NCBI RefSeq assembly: GCF_036555685.1
Contig: NZ_DATBKY010000296.1
Location: forward strand, 5,719-69,718
Source of the DNA: Actinophytocola sp036555685
GTDB taxonomy: Bacteria; Actinomycetota; Actinomycetes; Mycobacteriales; Pseudonocardiaceae
Direction of reading: 5' to 3'
Length of the DNA stretch: 64,000 bases
The notes below the pieces were generated by a model. That model was not told the DNA's origin and did no database searches. It saw only the letters and a list, made by a program, of their open reading frames with translations. Positions 41,095 through 50,991 of the stretch are shown here, piece after piece. Numbering within the stretch: the stretch's first letter is position 1; every line of letters begins with the position of its first letter. Position numbers and translations under genes: made by a program.

Positions 41095-42690
41095 TCAGTC
41101 CTTCTGCCGAGCGCATGCGTCGACCGCCCGCCGGGCGCGCTCGAGCATCGCGTCCCCCGTCACGTTGCTCATCGCGGGCGCGCCGCCGTCCGCGGCGGCG
41201 ACGAGCTTGTTGGCGAGCACGGCGGCCGCGTGGGGCGCCGCGAACGAGGTGCCGTGCCAGACGGCGAAGCCGCTGGTGAAGTCGTCCGGGTCCATCGACT
41301 CGCGGCCCAGGTCGGACATCACCTGTGCCGGGCCCATGCTCCCGCGCAGCTTCGGATACGTGCTGACCACGCCCGCGCCCGTCGCCCACGCGTGCACCCA
41401 GGGTGCCTGGTTCGAGAAGAACGCCTTGGTGCCGTTGGGGTTGAGCGCGCCGACGGACAGCACCGCCGGCCCGCCGCCGGCAGGCGGGTCGGCCGCCAGC
41501 GCGGCCGGGTAGAACGGCCGCATCGTGGCGTTGTTGCCGGCGGCGGCCACGACGAGCACGCCGCGGTCGGCCAGCGCGTTGAGCAGGTCGGTGAACTGGC
41601 GGGTCTCCTTCACGTCCTGCTCGTCCTCGATGTAGTAGCCCATCGACAGCGCCAGGATGTCGACCATCTCGCGCGGATCGCCGCCGGGCGCCTGCGCCCT
41701 GTCCACGCGGTGGACGAGCGTCTCCAGGGCCGCGATCAGGTCGCTCTCGTACGCGACACCGTCGCCCGCCATGACCCGGGCCATCGCGACCTGCGAGTCC
41801 GGCGCGATCTGCTGGACGATCCCGGCGATGAACGTGCCGTGACCGGCGTGCCGGCTGAGCACCCCGGTCATCGGGTCGGTCAGCACGTCGCGGTCCCAGA
41901 TGTCCTCGATGTGCCGGTCCTCGATGCCCGACTCGCGGCTGCTGGCCGTGATCGCGTCCTGGACGTCGGCGAGCTCGCGGATGAACCCGCCGTCGGGCAG
42001 GCCGCCCTGCGGGCCGACGGTGCCGAACCAGTCGTGCCCGGCGATGCCCGTGTCCAGCACGGCGACGACGGGCCTGCGGTCGAACCCGGTCCCGGCGACC
42101 ACCGGACGTGGCTGGTCCGGCCGGAAGGCGACGCTCACCGGCACGGGCCCGCCGCGGGCGTTGCGGATGTAGGAGTCCGAGCTGAACCACCCGTGCGAGT
42201 CCCACGGCACCGCGCCGGCGTCGTGCGAGTCCCACGGGTGGGAGTCCCACGGGTGGGAGTCCCACGGCACCGGCCCGACACCGACGAACAGCAGGTGTTC
42301 CAGGCCGACCGGGTCCGGCGTGCCGACCGCGGTCCGCAGGTCGCCACCCGCCTCGTCGGCGGCGCGGCGCAGGTGCGCCAGGGCCTGTGACGCGTCGACG
42401 TCGCGTCCCCTGGCCGGGTCGAGCGGCTCGAGCCGCACCACCACGGGCCGGCCGGCCACGTCGCCCGGCTCGGCGAGCTTGAGGTTGATCTCGGCGAGCG
42501 ATCGATCGAGGACGGTGCGGTCCACGGAGCGTGGGACACGCAGCGCGTCCGGGCGGTACGTCGCCGGGCGGCGCGTCTGATCGGGACGCGACCCGCCCAC
42601 GCCGTACCGGTCCCGCAGTCCGGCCGGTAGCTCCGGAGCCTCGGCGCCGAGGCCCGCGACCTGCGGGTCGCGGCTGATGTAGAAGTCCAT
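41095..42690 (-). CDS. Cytoplasmic S8 (subtilisin-like) protease with PWDSH repeats
   Basis: 531 residues, no signal peptide. Catalytic Asp213 (VVAVLDTGI), His284 (HGTFIAG) and Ser482 (HGTSFAAP), with oxyanion Asn386 (AAGNN). Before the catalytic domain, residues 142-166 carry PWDSH four times, three of them contiguous, followed by DAGAVPWDSHGWF. The absence of export signal and the operon with sigma factor and CHAT protease suggest an intracellular processing enzyme. ATG 42690 has GGGGAGG 6 bases upstream. An 8-bp inverted repeat lies in the upstream promoter region. First gene of its operon. Confidence 0.88.
   Translation of the reverse strand: MDFYISRDPQVAGLGAEAPELPAGLRDRYGVGGSRPDQTRRPATYRPDALRVPRSVDRTVLDRSLAEINLKLAEPGDVAGRPVVVRLEPLDPARGRDVDASQALAHLRRAADEAGGDLRTAVGTPDPVGLEHLLFVGVGPVPWDSHPWDSHPWDSHDAGAVPWDSHGWFSSDSYIRNARGGPVPVSVAFRPDQPRPVVAGTGFDRRPVVAVLDTGIAGHDWFGTVGPQGGLPDGGFIRELADVQDAITASSRESGIEDRHIEDIWDRDVLTDPMTGVLSRHAGHGTFIAGIVQQIAPDSQVAMARVMAGDGVAYESDLIAALETLVHRVDRAQAPGGDPREMVDILALSMGYYIEDEQDVKETRQFTDLLNALADRGVLVVAAAGNNATMRPFYPAALAADPPAGGGPAVLSVGALNPNGTKAFFSNQAPWVHAWATGAGVVSTYPKLRGSMGPAQVMSDLGRESMDPDDFTSGFAVWHGTSFAAPHAAAVLANKLVAAADGGAPAMSNVTGDAMLERARRAVDACARQKD
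42193..42267 (-). repeat. 15-bp coding repeats (PWDSH) in the S8 protease
   Basis: Three contiguous 15-bp units CCGTGGGACTCGCA-like coding PWDSH (residues 142-156), and a fourth copy at 162-166. Identical codons in the first units (visible on the plus strand as GTGGGAGTCCCACGG) point to recent expansion, or to strong constraint on a short peptide motif. Confidence 0.7.
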
Positions 42691-42744
42691 CAGGCCTCCC
42701 CTTCTCTGGGCACGCGACTTCTGCCCTTCCACGTGTCGCCAACC

Positions 42745-42766
42745 GTTCGGGAAATACATCCCGAAC
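42745..42766. promoter_or_regulatory. Perfect inverted repeat in the S8 operon promoter
   Basis: GTTCGGGA (42745-42752), six-base spacer, TCCCGAAC (42759-42766), centred ~65 bp upstream of the S8 start. CGTT-ACG-AACG lies 11 bp further upstream. Good operator candidate, or part of an ECF-dependent promoter. Confidence 0.45.
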
Positions 42767-42963
42767 ATCACGAAAGCGTTACGAACGCGGCAGGGCCCTC
42801 CCGGCTCCCCGGGAGCGCCCTTCGCAGTGTCGGCTCAGCTCGCCGACTCGGCTCGTCGGCTGACGGAACGTCGCCGAGCGCTCACCCGCCGACCCCGGCC
42901 GCGGCACTGGTAGTACGGCGCGGCGAAAGCGCGCGGCCGGGCACGATGCGGCACATTGTCGTG

Positions 42964-43596
42964 ATGACGACGGTTCGGGTTCCGGTGCGCACGGTGTCGC
43001 GGCGCGAGGGCTTCCTGCTGGTCACGATCCTCGCCGCGGCGCTCGTGTGGTCCGCGATCGGCGCGAGGAGCCTCGGCACGTGGGCGCTCGAGGTGGTGTG
43101 GATCCTCATCGGCGCACCGCTCGTGCTGCTCAACCGCCGGCGCTTCCCGCTGACCCGCCTCGTGTGCTGGCTGCTCGTCGGCCACGCGATCGTGCTCTGC
43201 TACGGCGGCCACTACACGTACGCGCAGACCCCGCTCGGCGACTGGCTGCGCGACGTGTTCGACTGGCAGCGCAACAACTACGACCGCATCGCGCACTTCG
43301 TGCAGGGCTTCGTGCCGGCCATGCTGGTGCGCGAGCTGCTGCTGCGGCTCACCCCGCTGCGCCGCGGCGGCTGGACGTTCACGCTGACCGTCGCGGTCTG
43401 CCTCTCGGTGAGCGCGTGCTTCGAGTTCGTGGAGTGGGCGTCCGCGGTGATCCTCGGCGCGGGGGCGGACGACTTCCTCGGCACGCAAGGCGACGTCTGG
43501 GACACCCAGTGGGACATGTTCCTGTGCCTGTGCGGCGCGATCGTGGCCCAGCTCGTGCTGAGCCGGGTCCACGACCGGCAGCTGCGGCCGCGGTGA
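42964..43596 (+). CDS. DUF2238 (YjdF-type) membrane protein
   Basis: 210 residues from ATG 42964, or 216 from ATG 42946. About six membrane helices; family landmarks GHAIVLCYGGHYTY, NNYDRIAHFVQGFVP and CFEFVEWASAV...DDFLGTQGDVWDTQWDM are present, all typical of DUF2238. Function unknown; an inner membrane protein. Shares a ~270-bp divergent region with the S8 operon. Its stop codon is inside a long terminator stem. Confidence 0.85.
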   Translation: MTTVRVPVRTVSRREGFLLVTILAAALVWSAIGARSLGTWALEVVWILIGAPLVLLNRRRFPLTRLVCWLLVGHAIVLCYGGHYTYAQTPLGDWLRDVFDWQRNNYDRIAHFVQGFVPAMLVRELLLRLTPLRRGGWTFTLTVAVCLSVSACFEFVEWASAVILGAGADDFLGTQGDVWDTQWDMFLCLCGAIVAQLVLSRVHDRQLRPR

Positions 43597-43634
43597 CCGG
43601 TGGTGCGCCGAACGGCCCGGCGCACCACCGGTCA
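43594..43634. terminator. Strong bidirectional terminator
   Basis: Perfect 17-bp stem, TGACCGGTGGTGCGCCG (43594-43610) and its complement (43618-43634), 7-base loop. The DUF2238 stop codon is the first three bases of the stem. Six bp further lies the end of the convergent mctP gene, so one hairpin serves both. Confidence 0.85.
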
Positions 43635-43639
43635 GCGGG

Positions 43640-45307
43640 TCAGGACGAGGTCACCGGAGCCGGCCGCGTCGGCTCCTCCCCCGCGATCGGGCGGAGGTTC
43701 TCGGTGTGCTCGTCGACGTGGTAGTCCTCGCCGGTCGTCTCGTCGACGCCGTTGGAGACGTTCATCCGCCGGATGACCAGCGAGACGATGATCGCCACCA
43801 GCAGGTTGCCGGCGAGGGCCACGAAGCCCACGTAGATCTGCACGGTCGAGCCGGCGAACGGCTCCCACCCGAAGATGTTCAGCTTGCCCAGCGCGAGCGC
43901 CGAGCCGCCGAAGTGCGCGCGGCCCGTGGCCGGGTTCGGGATGCCGTAGAGCATGACCATGCCCCACAGCAGGCCGACCGCCCAGCCCGCGACCAGCGCC
44001 CACCGGTGCAGCCAGCGGGTGTAGAGCGCGATCGCCACCGCCGGCAGCGTCTGCAGGATGATCACGCCGCCGATCAGCTGCAGGTCGATCGCGTACTGCG
44101 GGTCGATGAACACGATGAACACGACCGCGCCGAACTTCACGACCAGCGAGGCGATCTTGGCCTGCTTGGCCTCCTGCGCGTGGGAGGCGTCGCGGCGGAC
44201 GTACTCCTTGTAGACGTTGCGGGTCCACAGGTTCGCCGCCGCGATCGACATGATCGCCGCCGGCACCAGCGCGCCGATGCCGATGGCCGCGAACGCGATG
44301 CCCGCGAACCACGACGGGAACTGGCCGTTGAACAGCTCCGGGATGATCGTGTTGCCGTCCGGGCGGCCGGTGGCGTTGTTCGTGATCGGCTTGGTCCCCG
44401 CGGCGATCGCCACGAACCCGAGCAGCGCGAGCAGGCCGAGCAGCAGCGAGTACGCCGGCAGCGCGGACATGTTGCGCTTGAGCACGTCGCGGCCGCGGGA
44501 GGCGAGGACGCCGGTGACCGAGTGCGGGTACAGGAACAGCGCGAGCGCCGAGCCGAACGCCAGCGTGGCGTACTGCAGCTGGTTGTTCGAGTTCAGCAGG
44601 ATGCCGTCGGCCGGGGCCGGGGTCGCGTCGAACTTGTCCTCCGCCGCGCCGAAGATCTCGCTCCACCCGCCGAGCTTGATCGGCAGGTAGATGATCGCGA
44701 CCAGGATCACCAGGTAGATCAGGATGTCCTTGACGAACGCGATCAGCGCCGGCGCGCGCAGCCCGGACTGGTAGGTGTAGAGCGCCAGGATGATGAACGC
44801 GATCAGCAGCGGCAGGTGGCCGAAGAAGCCGCCGCCGTTGAAGCCCATGGACCGCAGCACGGCCTCGAGGCCGACGAGCTGCAGCGCGATGTAGGGCATG
44901 GTCGCGACGATCCCGGTGATGGCCACCAGCAGGGCCAGCAACGAGGACCCGTAACGCCCGCGCACGAAGTCGGCCGGGGTCACGTAGCCGCGCGCCCGGG
45001 AGACCGACCACATGCGCAGCACGGGCAGGAACACCAGCGGGTAGGCGATGATCGTGTACGGCAGCGCGAAGAACCCGGTCGCGCCGGCACCGAACAGCAG
45101 GGCGGGCACCGCGACGAAGGTGTAGGCGGTGTAGAGGTCACCACCCACCAGGAACCAGGTGACCCACGAGCCGAACTTGCGCCCGCCGAGCCCCCACTCG
45201 TCGAGATGTTCCAGGGTCTTGCCGGACTGCCAGCGCGCCGCCACGAAGCCGATCACCGTGACGAACGCGAACAGGAGCACGAATTCGATGAGCTCCACCC
45301 ATTGCAT
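43640..45307 (-). CDS. mctP: MctP-like monocarboxylate sodium:solute symporter
   Basis: 555 residues with ~13 membrane helices, SSS family. The N-terminus (FVAARWQSGKTLEHLDEWGLGGRKFGSWVTWFLVGGDLYTAYTFVAVP area, residues 22-70) and IGIGALVPAAIMSIAAANLWTRNVYKEY are the signature regions of MctP, which imports lactate, pyruvate, propionate and alanine in rhizobia. The 1-bp overlap with the upstream DUF3311 gene is typical. Substrate is a short monocarboxylate by family, not proven. Confidence 0.88.
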   Translation of the reverse strand: MQWVELIEFVLLFAFVTVIGFVAARWQSGKTLEHLDEWGLGGRKFGSWVTWFLVGGDLYTAYTFVAVPALLFGAGATGFFALPYTIIAYPLVFLPVLRMWSVSRARGYVTPADFVRGRYGSSLLALLVAITGIVATMPYIALQLVGLEAVLRSMGFNGGGFFGHLPLLIAFIILALYTYQSGLRAPALIAFVKDILIYLVILVAIIYLPIKLGGWSEIFGAAEDKFDATPAPADGILLNSNNQLQYATLAFGSALALFLYPHSVTGVLASRGRDVLKRNMSALPAYSLLLGLLALLGFVAIAAGTKPITNNATGRPDGNTIIPELFNGQFPSWFAGIAFAAIGIGALVPAAIMSIAAANLWTRNVYKEYVRRDASHAQEAKQAKIASLVVKFGAVVFIVFIDPQYAIDLQLIGGVIILQTLPAVAIALYTRWLHRWALVAGWAVGLLWGMVMLYGIPNPATGRAHFGGSALALGKLNIFGWEPFAGSTVQIYVGFVALAGNLLVAIIVSLVIRRMNVSNGVDETTGEDYHVDEHTENLRPIAGEEPTRPAPVTSS

Positions 45308-45588
45308 CAGCGCTCACTCCCCTCGTCCAGCGAGTCGACGTCCGCCACTTCGCCGGGTGCGTCGTCCACCCGCACCTTCCGCGTCATCCGGAAGACGATG
45401 ATCGTGCAGAGCACGCCAACCGGGATGATGAGGAACTGGAACCAGTAGAAGAACGGCATCCCGATGAACTCGGGGGATCTCATGTTGTATATGGGTGTCA
45501 GCAGCACAATGAACGGAACTATCAGCAGCAGGTTCCATGGGTTGAAAACCAGCCCGGAGACCTTGCCTCGTGAGTTTCCAGAGGTCAT
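45307..45588 (-). CDS. DUF3311 small membrane protein (transporter partner)
   Basis: 93 residues, two membrane helices (~15-37 and ~45-68) with FNPWNLLLIVPFIVLLTPIYN and PFFYWFQFLIIPVGVLCT, then a charged cytoplasmic tail. DUF3311 proteins regularly precede MctP-type symporters and are probably accessory subunits. Stop and mctP start share a base (TGATG). Upstream 140 bp divergent region holds the promoter. Confidence 0.87.
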   Translation of the reverse strand: MTSGNSRGKVSGLVFNPWNLLLIVPFIVLLTPIYNMRSPEFIGMPFFYWFQFLIIPVGVLCTIIVFRMTRKVRVDDAPGEVADVDSLDEGSER

Positions 45589-45728
45589 GTTGGCCTACCT
45601 CGTTGGTCAATGCCTGACGACGATGTCGGATCGACCCTAGGACCTACGGTTCCCGACGTCACGCACTGCAAAGTGTCGGTTTTGAAACGCTCTCGTTTGC
45701 CGATCCGTCCACTGGGTACGCGGCGGGC

Positions 45729-46598
45729 GTGGGCACGATCGAGGTCTCGCACCCGGAAAAGGTGCTGTTCCCGGCGGACGGCCTCACCAAGGCCGACGTG
45801 GTGGCCCACTTCCGCACGGTCACCCGCTCGATGCTGCCCCACCTGGCCGGACGACCTTTGACGATGCGCCGGTTTCCCGACGGGATCGACGGCCAGGGCT
45901 TCTTCCAGAAGGACGCCTCGGACCACTTCCCGGACTGGGTCCGCACCGTCGAGATCGCCCGGAAGTCGGCCGAGGGCACCGTGCGCCACGTCGTGTGCGA
46001 GGACTCCGAGGCCGGCGCCGACACCCTTCTCTACCTGGCGAACCAGGCCACGCTCGAGTTCCACGTCTGGTCGTCCACCGTGGACGATCTGGAGCACCCG
46101 GACCGGGTGGTCGTCGACATCGACCCGCCCGGGCGGACGCCGGTCGCGACGCTGCGCGACATCGCCCGGCGCGTGCGCGATGCGTACACCGAACGGGGGC
46201 TGACACCGTACCTGCAGGCCACCGGTGGGCGCGGGTTCCACATCGTGGCGCCGCTGGACCGCTCGGCCGACCACGACGAGGTGCGCGCGGCCGCCGCCGA
46301 GCTCGCCGGCGAGCTCGCCGCCGCCGACCCGGACCTGCTGACCACCGCGCAGCGCAAGTACAAGCGCGGCGACCGGGTGTTCCTCGACGTCAACCGCAAC
46401 GGCTTCGGCCAGACCTTCGTCTCGCCCTACTCGCTGCGCGCCCGCCCCGGCGCGCCCGTCGCGACCCCGCTGGACTGGGACGAGCTGAGCCGCGCCTACC
46501 CCAACGGCTTCACCCCGCAACGGATCCGGCGCAGGCTCGCGCGCAAGACGGACCCGTGGCGGGGCATCGACGGCGGCGCCGGCCGCCTCGGGTCGTAG
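45729..46598 (+). CDS. LigD-type DNA polymerase (primase-polymerase) domain protein
   Basis: 289 residues, single polymerase domain of the archaeo-eukaryotic primase family, as in LigD of bacterial non-homologous end joining. Shows SHPEKVLFPADGLTKADVVAHF at the start, catalytic acidic pair in VVVDIDPPG (~residue 128) and QATGGRGFHIVAPL with the family His. No ligase or nuclease domain is attached, and no Ku gene is in the window. GTG 45729. Convergent with proX. Confidence 0.9.
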   Translation: MGTIEVSHPEKVLFPADGLTKADVVAHFRTVTRSMLPHLAGRPLTMRRFPDGIDGQGFFQKDASDHFPDWVRTVEIARKSAEGTVRHVVCEDSEAGADTLLYLANQATLEFHVWSSTVDDLEHPDRVVVDIDPPGRTPVATLRDIARRVRDAYTERGLTPYLQATGGRGFHIVAPLDRSADHDEVRAAAAELAGELAAADPDLLTTAQRKYKRGDRVFLDVNRNGFGQTFVSPYSLRARPGAPVATPLDWDELSRAYPNGFTPQRIRRRLARKTDPWRGIDGGAGRLGS

Positions 46599-46616
46599 CC
46601 CGCGACGGCCGGCGCC

Positions 46617-46652
46617 GTGTGGTCGCCGGTGTGGTTGCCGGTGTGGGTGTCG
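46617..46652. repeat. Three 12-bp tandem repeats between convergent genes
   Basis: GTGTGGTCGCCG, GTGTGGTTGCCG, GTGTGGGTGTCG. Lies in the 62-bp gap between the LigD-type gene and proX; no stem of note. Confidence 0.5.
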
Positions 46653-46660
46653 TTACGGGA

Positions 46661-47635
46661 TCAGGACTTGCCGACCCAGGCGTCCACCTTGGACTGGTTG
46701 TCCTTGACCCACTTCTCGCCGGCGTCCTCGGGGCTCATCTTGTCCACCGCGATGTACTTGGCCACGAGGTTCTGGTCGTCGTTCGTCCACTTGAAGTTCT
46801 TCACCAGGTCCGCGGCCGGGCTGCCGGAGTCCATGAACTTCTTGCTCGCGATCTTGTCCAGGTCGTAGGGCGGGTAGTCGCACGCGACCTTCTCCGCGTC
46901 CGCGTCGCAGCCCGTCTTGTACTCGGGCAGCTTCACGTGCACGAGCTTGACCTCGAGCATGAACCACTGCGGCTCGTAGAAGTAGCCGATCATCGGCTTC
47001 TTGTCCTTCTCCGCCTGCCGGAACGACTGGATCAGCGCGGTCTCGCTGCCCGCGTACACGACCTTGAAGTTCAGGTTGAGGTTCTTCACCAGGGCGGCGT
47101 CGTTGGTGACGAACGACGGGTCGCCGTCGAGCAGCTGGCCCTTGCCACCTGACTCGGACGTCTTGAACATGTCCGCGTACTTGTTCAGGTTCTTCCAGTC
47201 GGTGATGTCCGGGTACTTCTCGGCCATCCACGGCGGCACGTACCAGCCGATGGTGCCGGTGTTGCCGGTGGAGCCCACCCGCACGGCCGTCTTCTGGTCG
47301 TCGATGTACTTCTTCTTCAGGTCGTCGTGGCCCCAGTTCTCCAGCACCACGTCGACCTCGCCGGTGCCGAAGCCCTGCCAGGCGACCTCCTCCTTGAGGT
47401 CCTTCTTCGTGACATTGCAGCCGAGCTCCTTCTCCGCCACGTAGCCGACCACGGCCGCGTCGGCCTCGTAGCCGACCCACGGGTTGACGGCGATGTTGAA
47501 GTCGCCGCAGTCGGCGCTGTCGCCACCGCCGCCGCCGGAACTGGAGTCCTCGCCCACCTTCGCACCGCCACATCCGGCGAGCACCAGCGAGACCGCGGCG
47601 AAGAGCACCGACGTGCGCAGATACCTTCTTCTCAT
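46661..47635 (-). CDS. Glycine betaine/choline-binding lipoprotein (ProX/OpuAC)
   Basis: 324 residues. Lipobox LVLAGC (Cys22), Ser/Gly linker, then an OpuAC-type binding fold with NPWVGYEADA and VLENWGHDD and the aromatic residues (WVGYEAD, WY, YFYEPQW) that form a cation-pi box for quaternary amines. Follows the double permease gene by 23 bp. Its position with ProW, ProV, betaine-aldehyde and choline dehydrogenase genes supports betaine or choline uptake. Confidence 0.92.
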   Translation of the reverse strand: MRRRYLRTSVLFAAVSLVLAGCGGAKVGEDSSSGGGGGDSADCGDFNIAVNPWVGYEADAAVVGYVAEKELGCNVTKKDLKEEVAWQGFGTGEVDVVLENWGHDDLKKKYIDDQKTAVRVGSTGNTGTIGWYVPPWMAEKYPDITDWKNLNKYADMFKTSESGGKGQLLDGDPSFVTNDAALVKNLNLNFKVVYAGSETALIQSFRQAEKDKKPMIGYFYEPQWFMLEVKLVHVKLPEYKTGCDADAEKVACDYPPYDLDKIASKKFMDSGSPAADLVKNFKWTNDDQNLVAKYIAVDKMSPEDAGEKWVKDNQSKVDAWVGKS

Positions 47636-47658
47636 CGTGACCGTCCTCCTCGTCGGGT

Positions 47659-49680
47659 CTAACCAGCGGTCCGCCCGGTCCGGCGAGCCGCGGCCTGCGT
47701 GATTCGGTCGAGCATGATGCCGAGCAGCACGATCGCGAGCCCGGCGGCGAGCCCCTTGCCGAAGAGCTGCCCCTGTGAGAACCCCGCCACGACGTCGTAG
47801 CCCAGCGCGCCCGCGCCGACCAGACCGCCCACGACGACCATGGACAGCACGTAGATGAGCCCCTGGTTCGTCGCGAGCGTCAGCGACTTCGACGACATCG
47901 GCAGCTGCACCTTCGAGATCGTCTGCCAGCGGCCGGCACCCGAGGCGGTGGCCGCCTCGACGGTCGTGGCGGACACCCCGCGGATCCCGTCCGTGACGAT
48001 CTTGATGACGATCGGCGCCGCGTACACGAAGGCCGCCACGATCGCCGTGAACCGGGACGGTCCGAACAGCGCCACGAACGGCACCAGGTACACGAACGGC
48101 GGCATGACCTGGGCGGCGTCGAGCACCGGCCGGATCACCCGGTCCGCGCGGCGGCTGCGGCCCATCCAGACGCCCATCAGCACGCCCACCACCATCACCA
48201 CGACGGTCGCGACGAGCGTGGACGCGAGCGTGGTCATCGAGTCGTGCCACAGTCCCGTGCCGAGCAGCAGCGCCAGGCAGATCGCGGTCACCGCGGTCGC
48301 CCGCAGATCGCCGATCACCACGGCGAACGCGATGATCACCGCGCACATCAGCCACCACGGCGACTCGGTGAGCAGCGCCTCGAACGGGTTGAGGATCGCC
48401 CGGGTGACCCAGTCCCGCAGGTCGTTCGTGATGACCGAGAAGTTGTCCTGGATCCACAGCGTGATGTCGGTCGTCGTGCGGGAGATCCACGGCCCGATGT
48501 TCCAGTCGACCGGGAACTCCGCGGCCCAGACGTAGGTGTAGGACAGGTACACGCAGACCGCGGTGACCACGCCGCCGCCGATCAGGAGCGGCCGGCGCAG
48601 CCGCGCCGCCGGTGACCGCCCGCCCGAGTGCCGCAGCTGGCGCTCGGCGCGGTCGCCGGCCGCCGTGGTGACCCGGTCGAGGACGATCGCCATGATCACG
48701 ATCGCGAGGCCGGCGTTGAACGCCGTGCCGACGTCGAGGGTCTGCAGCGCCTTGATCACGGTCTTGCCGAGCCCGGGCGCGTCGATCAGCGCGCAGATCG
48801 TGACCATCGCCAGCGCGGCCATGATGCACTGGTTGATGCCGACGACGATCGTGCGCTTGGCCATCGGCAGCAGCACCTTGACCAGCGTCTGCCCGCGGGT
48901 GGCACCGAGCGAGTCGGCGGCCTCGCGGCTGTTGCCGGGCACCGAGTTGATCGCGTGTGCGGTGATCCGGATGGCCGGCGGCATCGCGTAGATCAGCGTC
49001 GCGATCGTCGCCGAGGCCGGCCCGATCAGGAAGAACAGCGTCAGCGGCGCGAGGTAGACGAACGTCGGCATGATCTGCATGAAGTCGAGCACCGGCGTGA
49101 TGATCCGGTTCACCCGCCGCGACATGCCCGCCCAGATGCCGAGCGGGATCCCGATCAGCAGGGCGATGATCACGGACGCGGCGACGAGTGCCAGCGTGTC
49201 CATGCTCTCCTCCCACAGGCCCTGCAGGCCGAAGAAGAAGAAGCCGACGGTCGCGAGGACCGCGACGCGGACGTTGCCGAACACCCAGGCGGTGTAGCCG
49301 GCGAGCGCGACCACGCCGACCCAGCCGATGAGCGGCACGCCGCGGCCGGGTATCGGCTGGGCGATGAGGTACTGGATGCCGGTGACGAAGTTGTCGATCA
49401 CCAGCCGGATCTCGTTGAAGAAGTAGAGGAAGATCGGGTTGGAGTTGCGGCTGGCCCCGATCGCGTCGTTGACCTCGTTGAACCAGCGGTGCAGCCCGGT
49501 GAGCTGGGCGGGCGCCAGCTCGAGCGTGGCGCGCCCGCGGAAGATCACGAAGAGGACCAGCCACGCCACGACGATGACGATGGCGGCGACCCATCTGCGG
49601 GGTCCGCGTTCGGCCTTCGGGGCCGGCGGTCGCGGCGGCTCGGCCTTCGCCGGGGCCGGCGGTGCGACGGTGGTGGTCAC
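47659..49680 (-). CDS. Fused double glycine-betaine ABC permease (ProW-like)
   Basis: 673 residues, twice the usual ~300. Two BPD-transp-1 modules, each with an EAA loop: SREAADSLGATRGQTLVKVLLP (~residue 265, first) and VEAATASGAGRWQTISKVQLP (~590, second), with ~12 membrane helices in all and a proline/alanine-rich cytoplasmic N-terminus. The fusion replaces a homodimer. GTG 49680 is preceded by GGGGAGG at 10 bases, which is the 3' end of repeat element D. The order is proV, element D, proW, proX. Confidence 0.88.
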   Translation of the reverse strand: MTTTVAPPAPAKAEPPRPPAPKAERGPRRWVAAIVIVVAWLVLFVIFRGRATLELAPAQLTGLHRWFNEVNDAIGASRNSNPIFLYFFNEIRLVIDNFVTGIQYLIAQPIPGRGVPLIGWVGVVALAGYTAWVFGNVRVAVLATVGFFFFGLQGLWEESMDTLALVAASVIIALLIGIPLGIWAGMSRRVNRIITPVLDFMQIMPTFVYLAPLTLFFLIGPASATIATLIYAMPPAIRITAHAINSVPGNSREAADSLGATRGQTLVKVLLPMAKRTIVVGINQCIMAALAMVTICALIDAPGLGKTVIKALQTLDVGTAFNAGLAIVIMAIVLDRVTTAAGDRAERQLRHSGGRSPAARLRRPLLIGGGVVTAVCVYLSYTYVWAAEFPVDWNIGPWISRTTTDITLWIQDNFSVITNDLRDWVTRAILNPFEALLTESPWWLMCAVIIAFAVVIGDLRATAVTAICLALLLGTGLWHDSMTTLASTLVATVVVMVVGVLMGVWMGRSRRADRVIRPVLDAAQVMPPFVYLVPFVALFGPSRFTAIVAAFVYAAPIVIKIVTDGIRGVSATTVEAATASGAGRWQTISKVQLPMSSKSLTLATNQGLIYVLSMVVVGGLVGAGALGYDVVAGFSQGQLFGKGLAAGLAIVLLGIMLDRITQAAARRTGRTAG

Positions 49681-49684
49681 TGGT

Positions 49685-49779
49685 GTTCCGCCTCCCCGGA
49701 CCGAACCCTCGTGGTCGCCATCGGTTGCCGCCCGGCGGTTGGGCGCGTACCGCCGGCCGGGTCGCGTCCCGTTCCTCCT
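49685..49779 (-). promoter_or_regulatory. 95-nt conserved intergenic element, copy D, ending in the ProW RBS
   Basis: Occupies most of the 118-bp gap between proV and the permease gene. Same length as A and C; 5' block GGAACGGGACGCGACCCGG and 3' block CCGGGGAGGCGGAAC (15 of 15 match with C). A GC-rich hairpin can form inside it (CGGCGG with CCGCCG, bases 25-48). It ends five bases before the GTG start. Its orientation with a start codon matches copy C. Confidence 0.6.
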
Positions 49780-49798
49780 GGGCGCGGTCGGCACGTGG

Positions 49799-50953
<1,155 letters not shown>

Positions 50954-50991
50954 GGCCGGCCCCTCTCCTGACTCATGGTTCGCCCGCGAGC

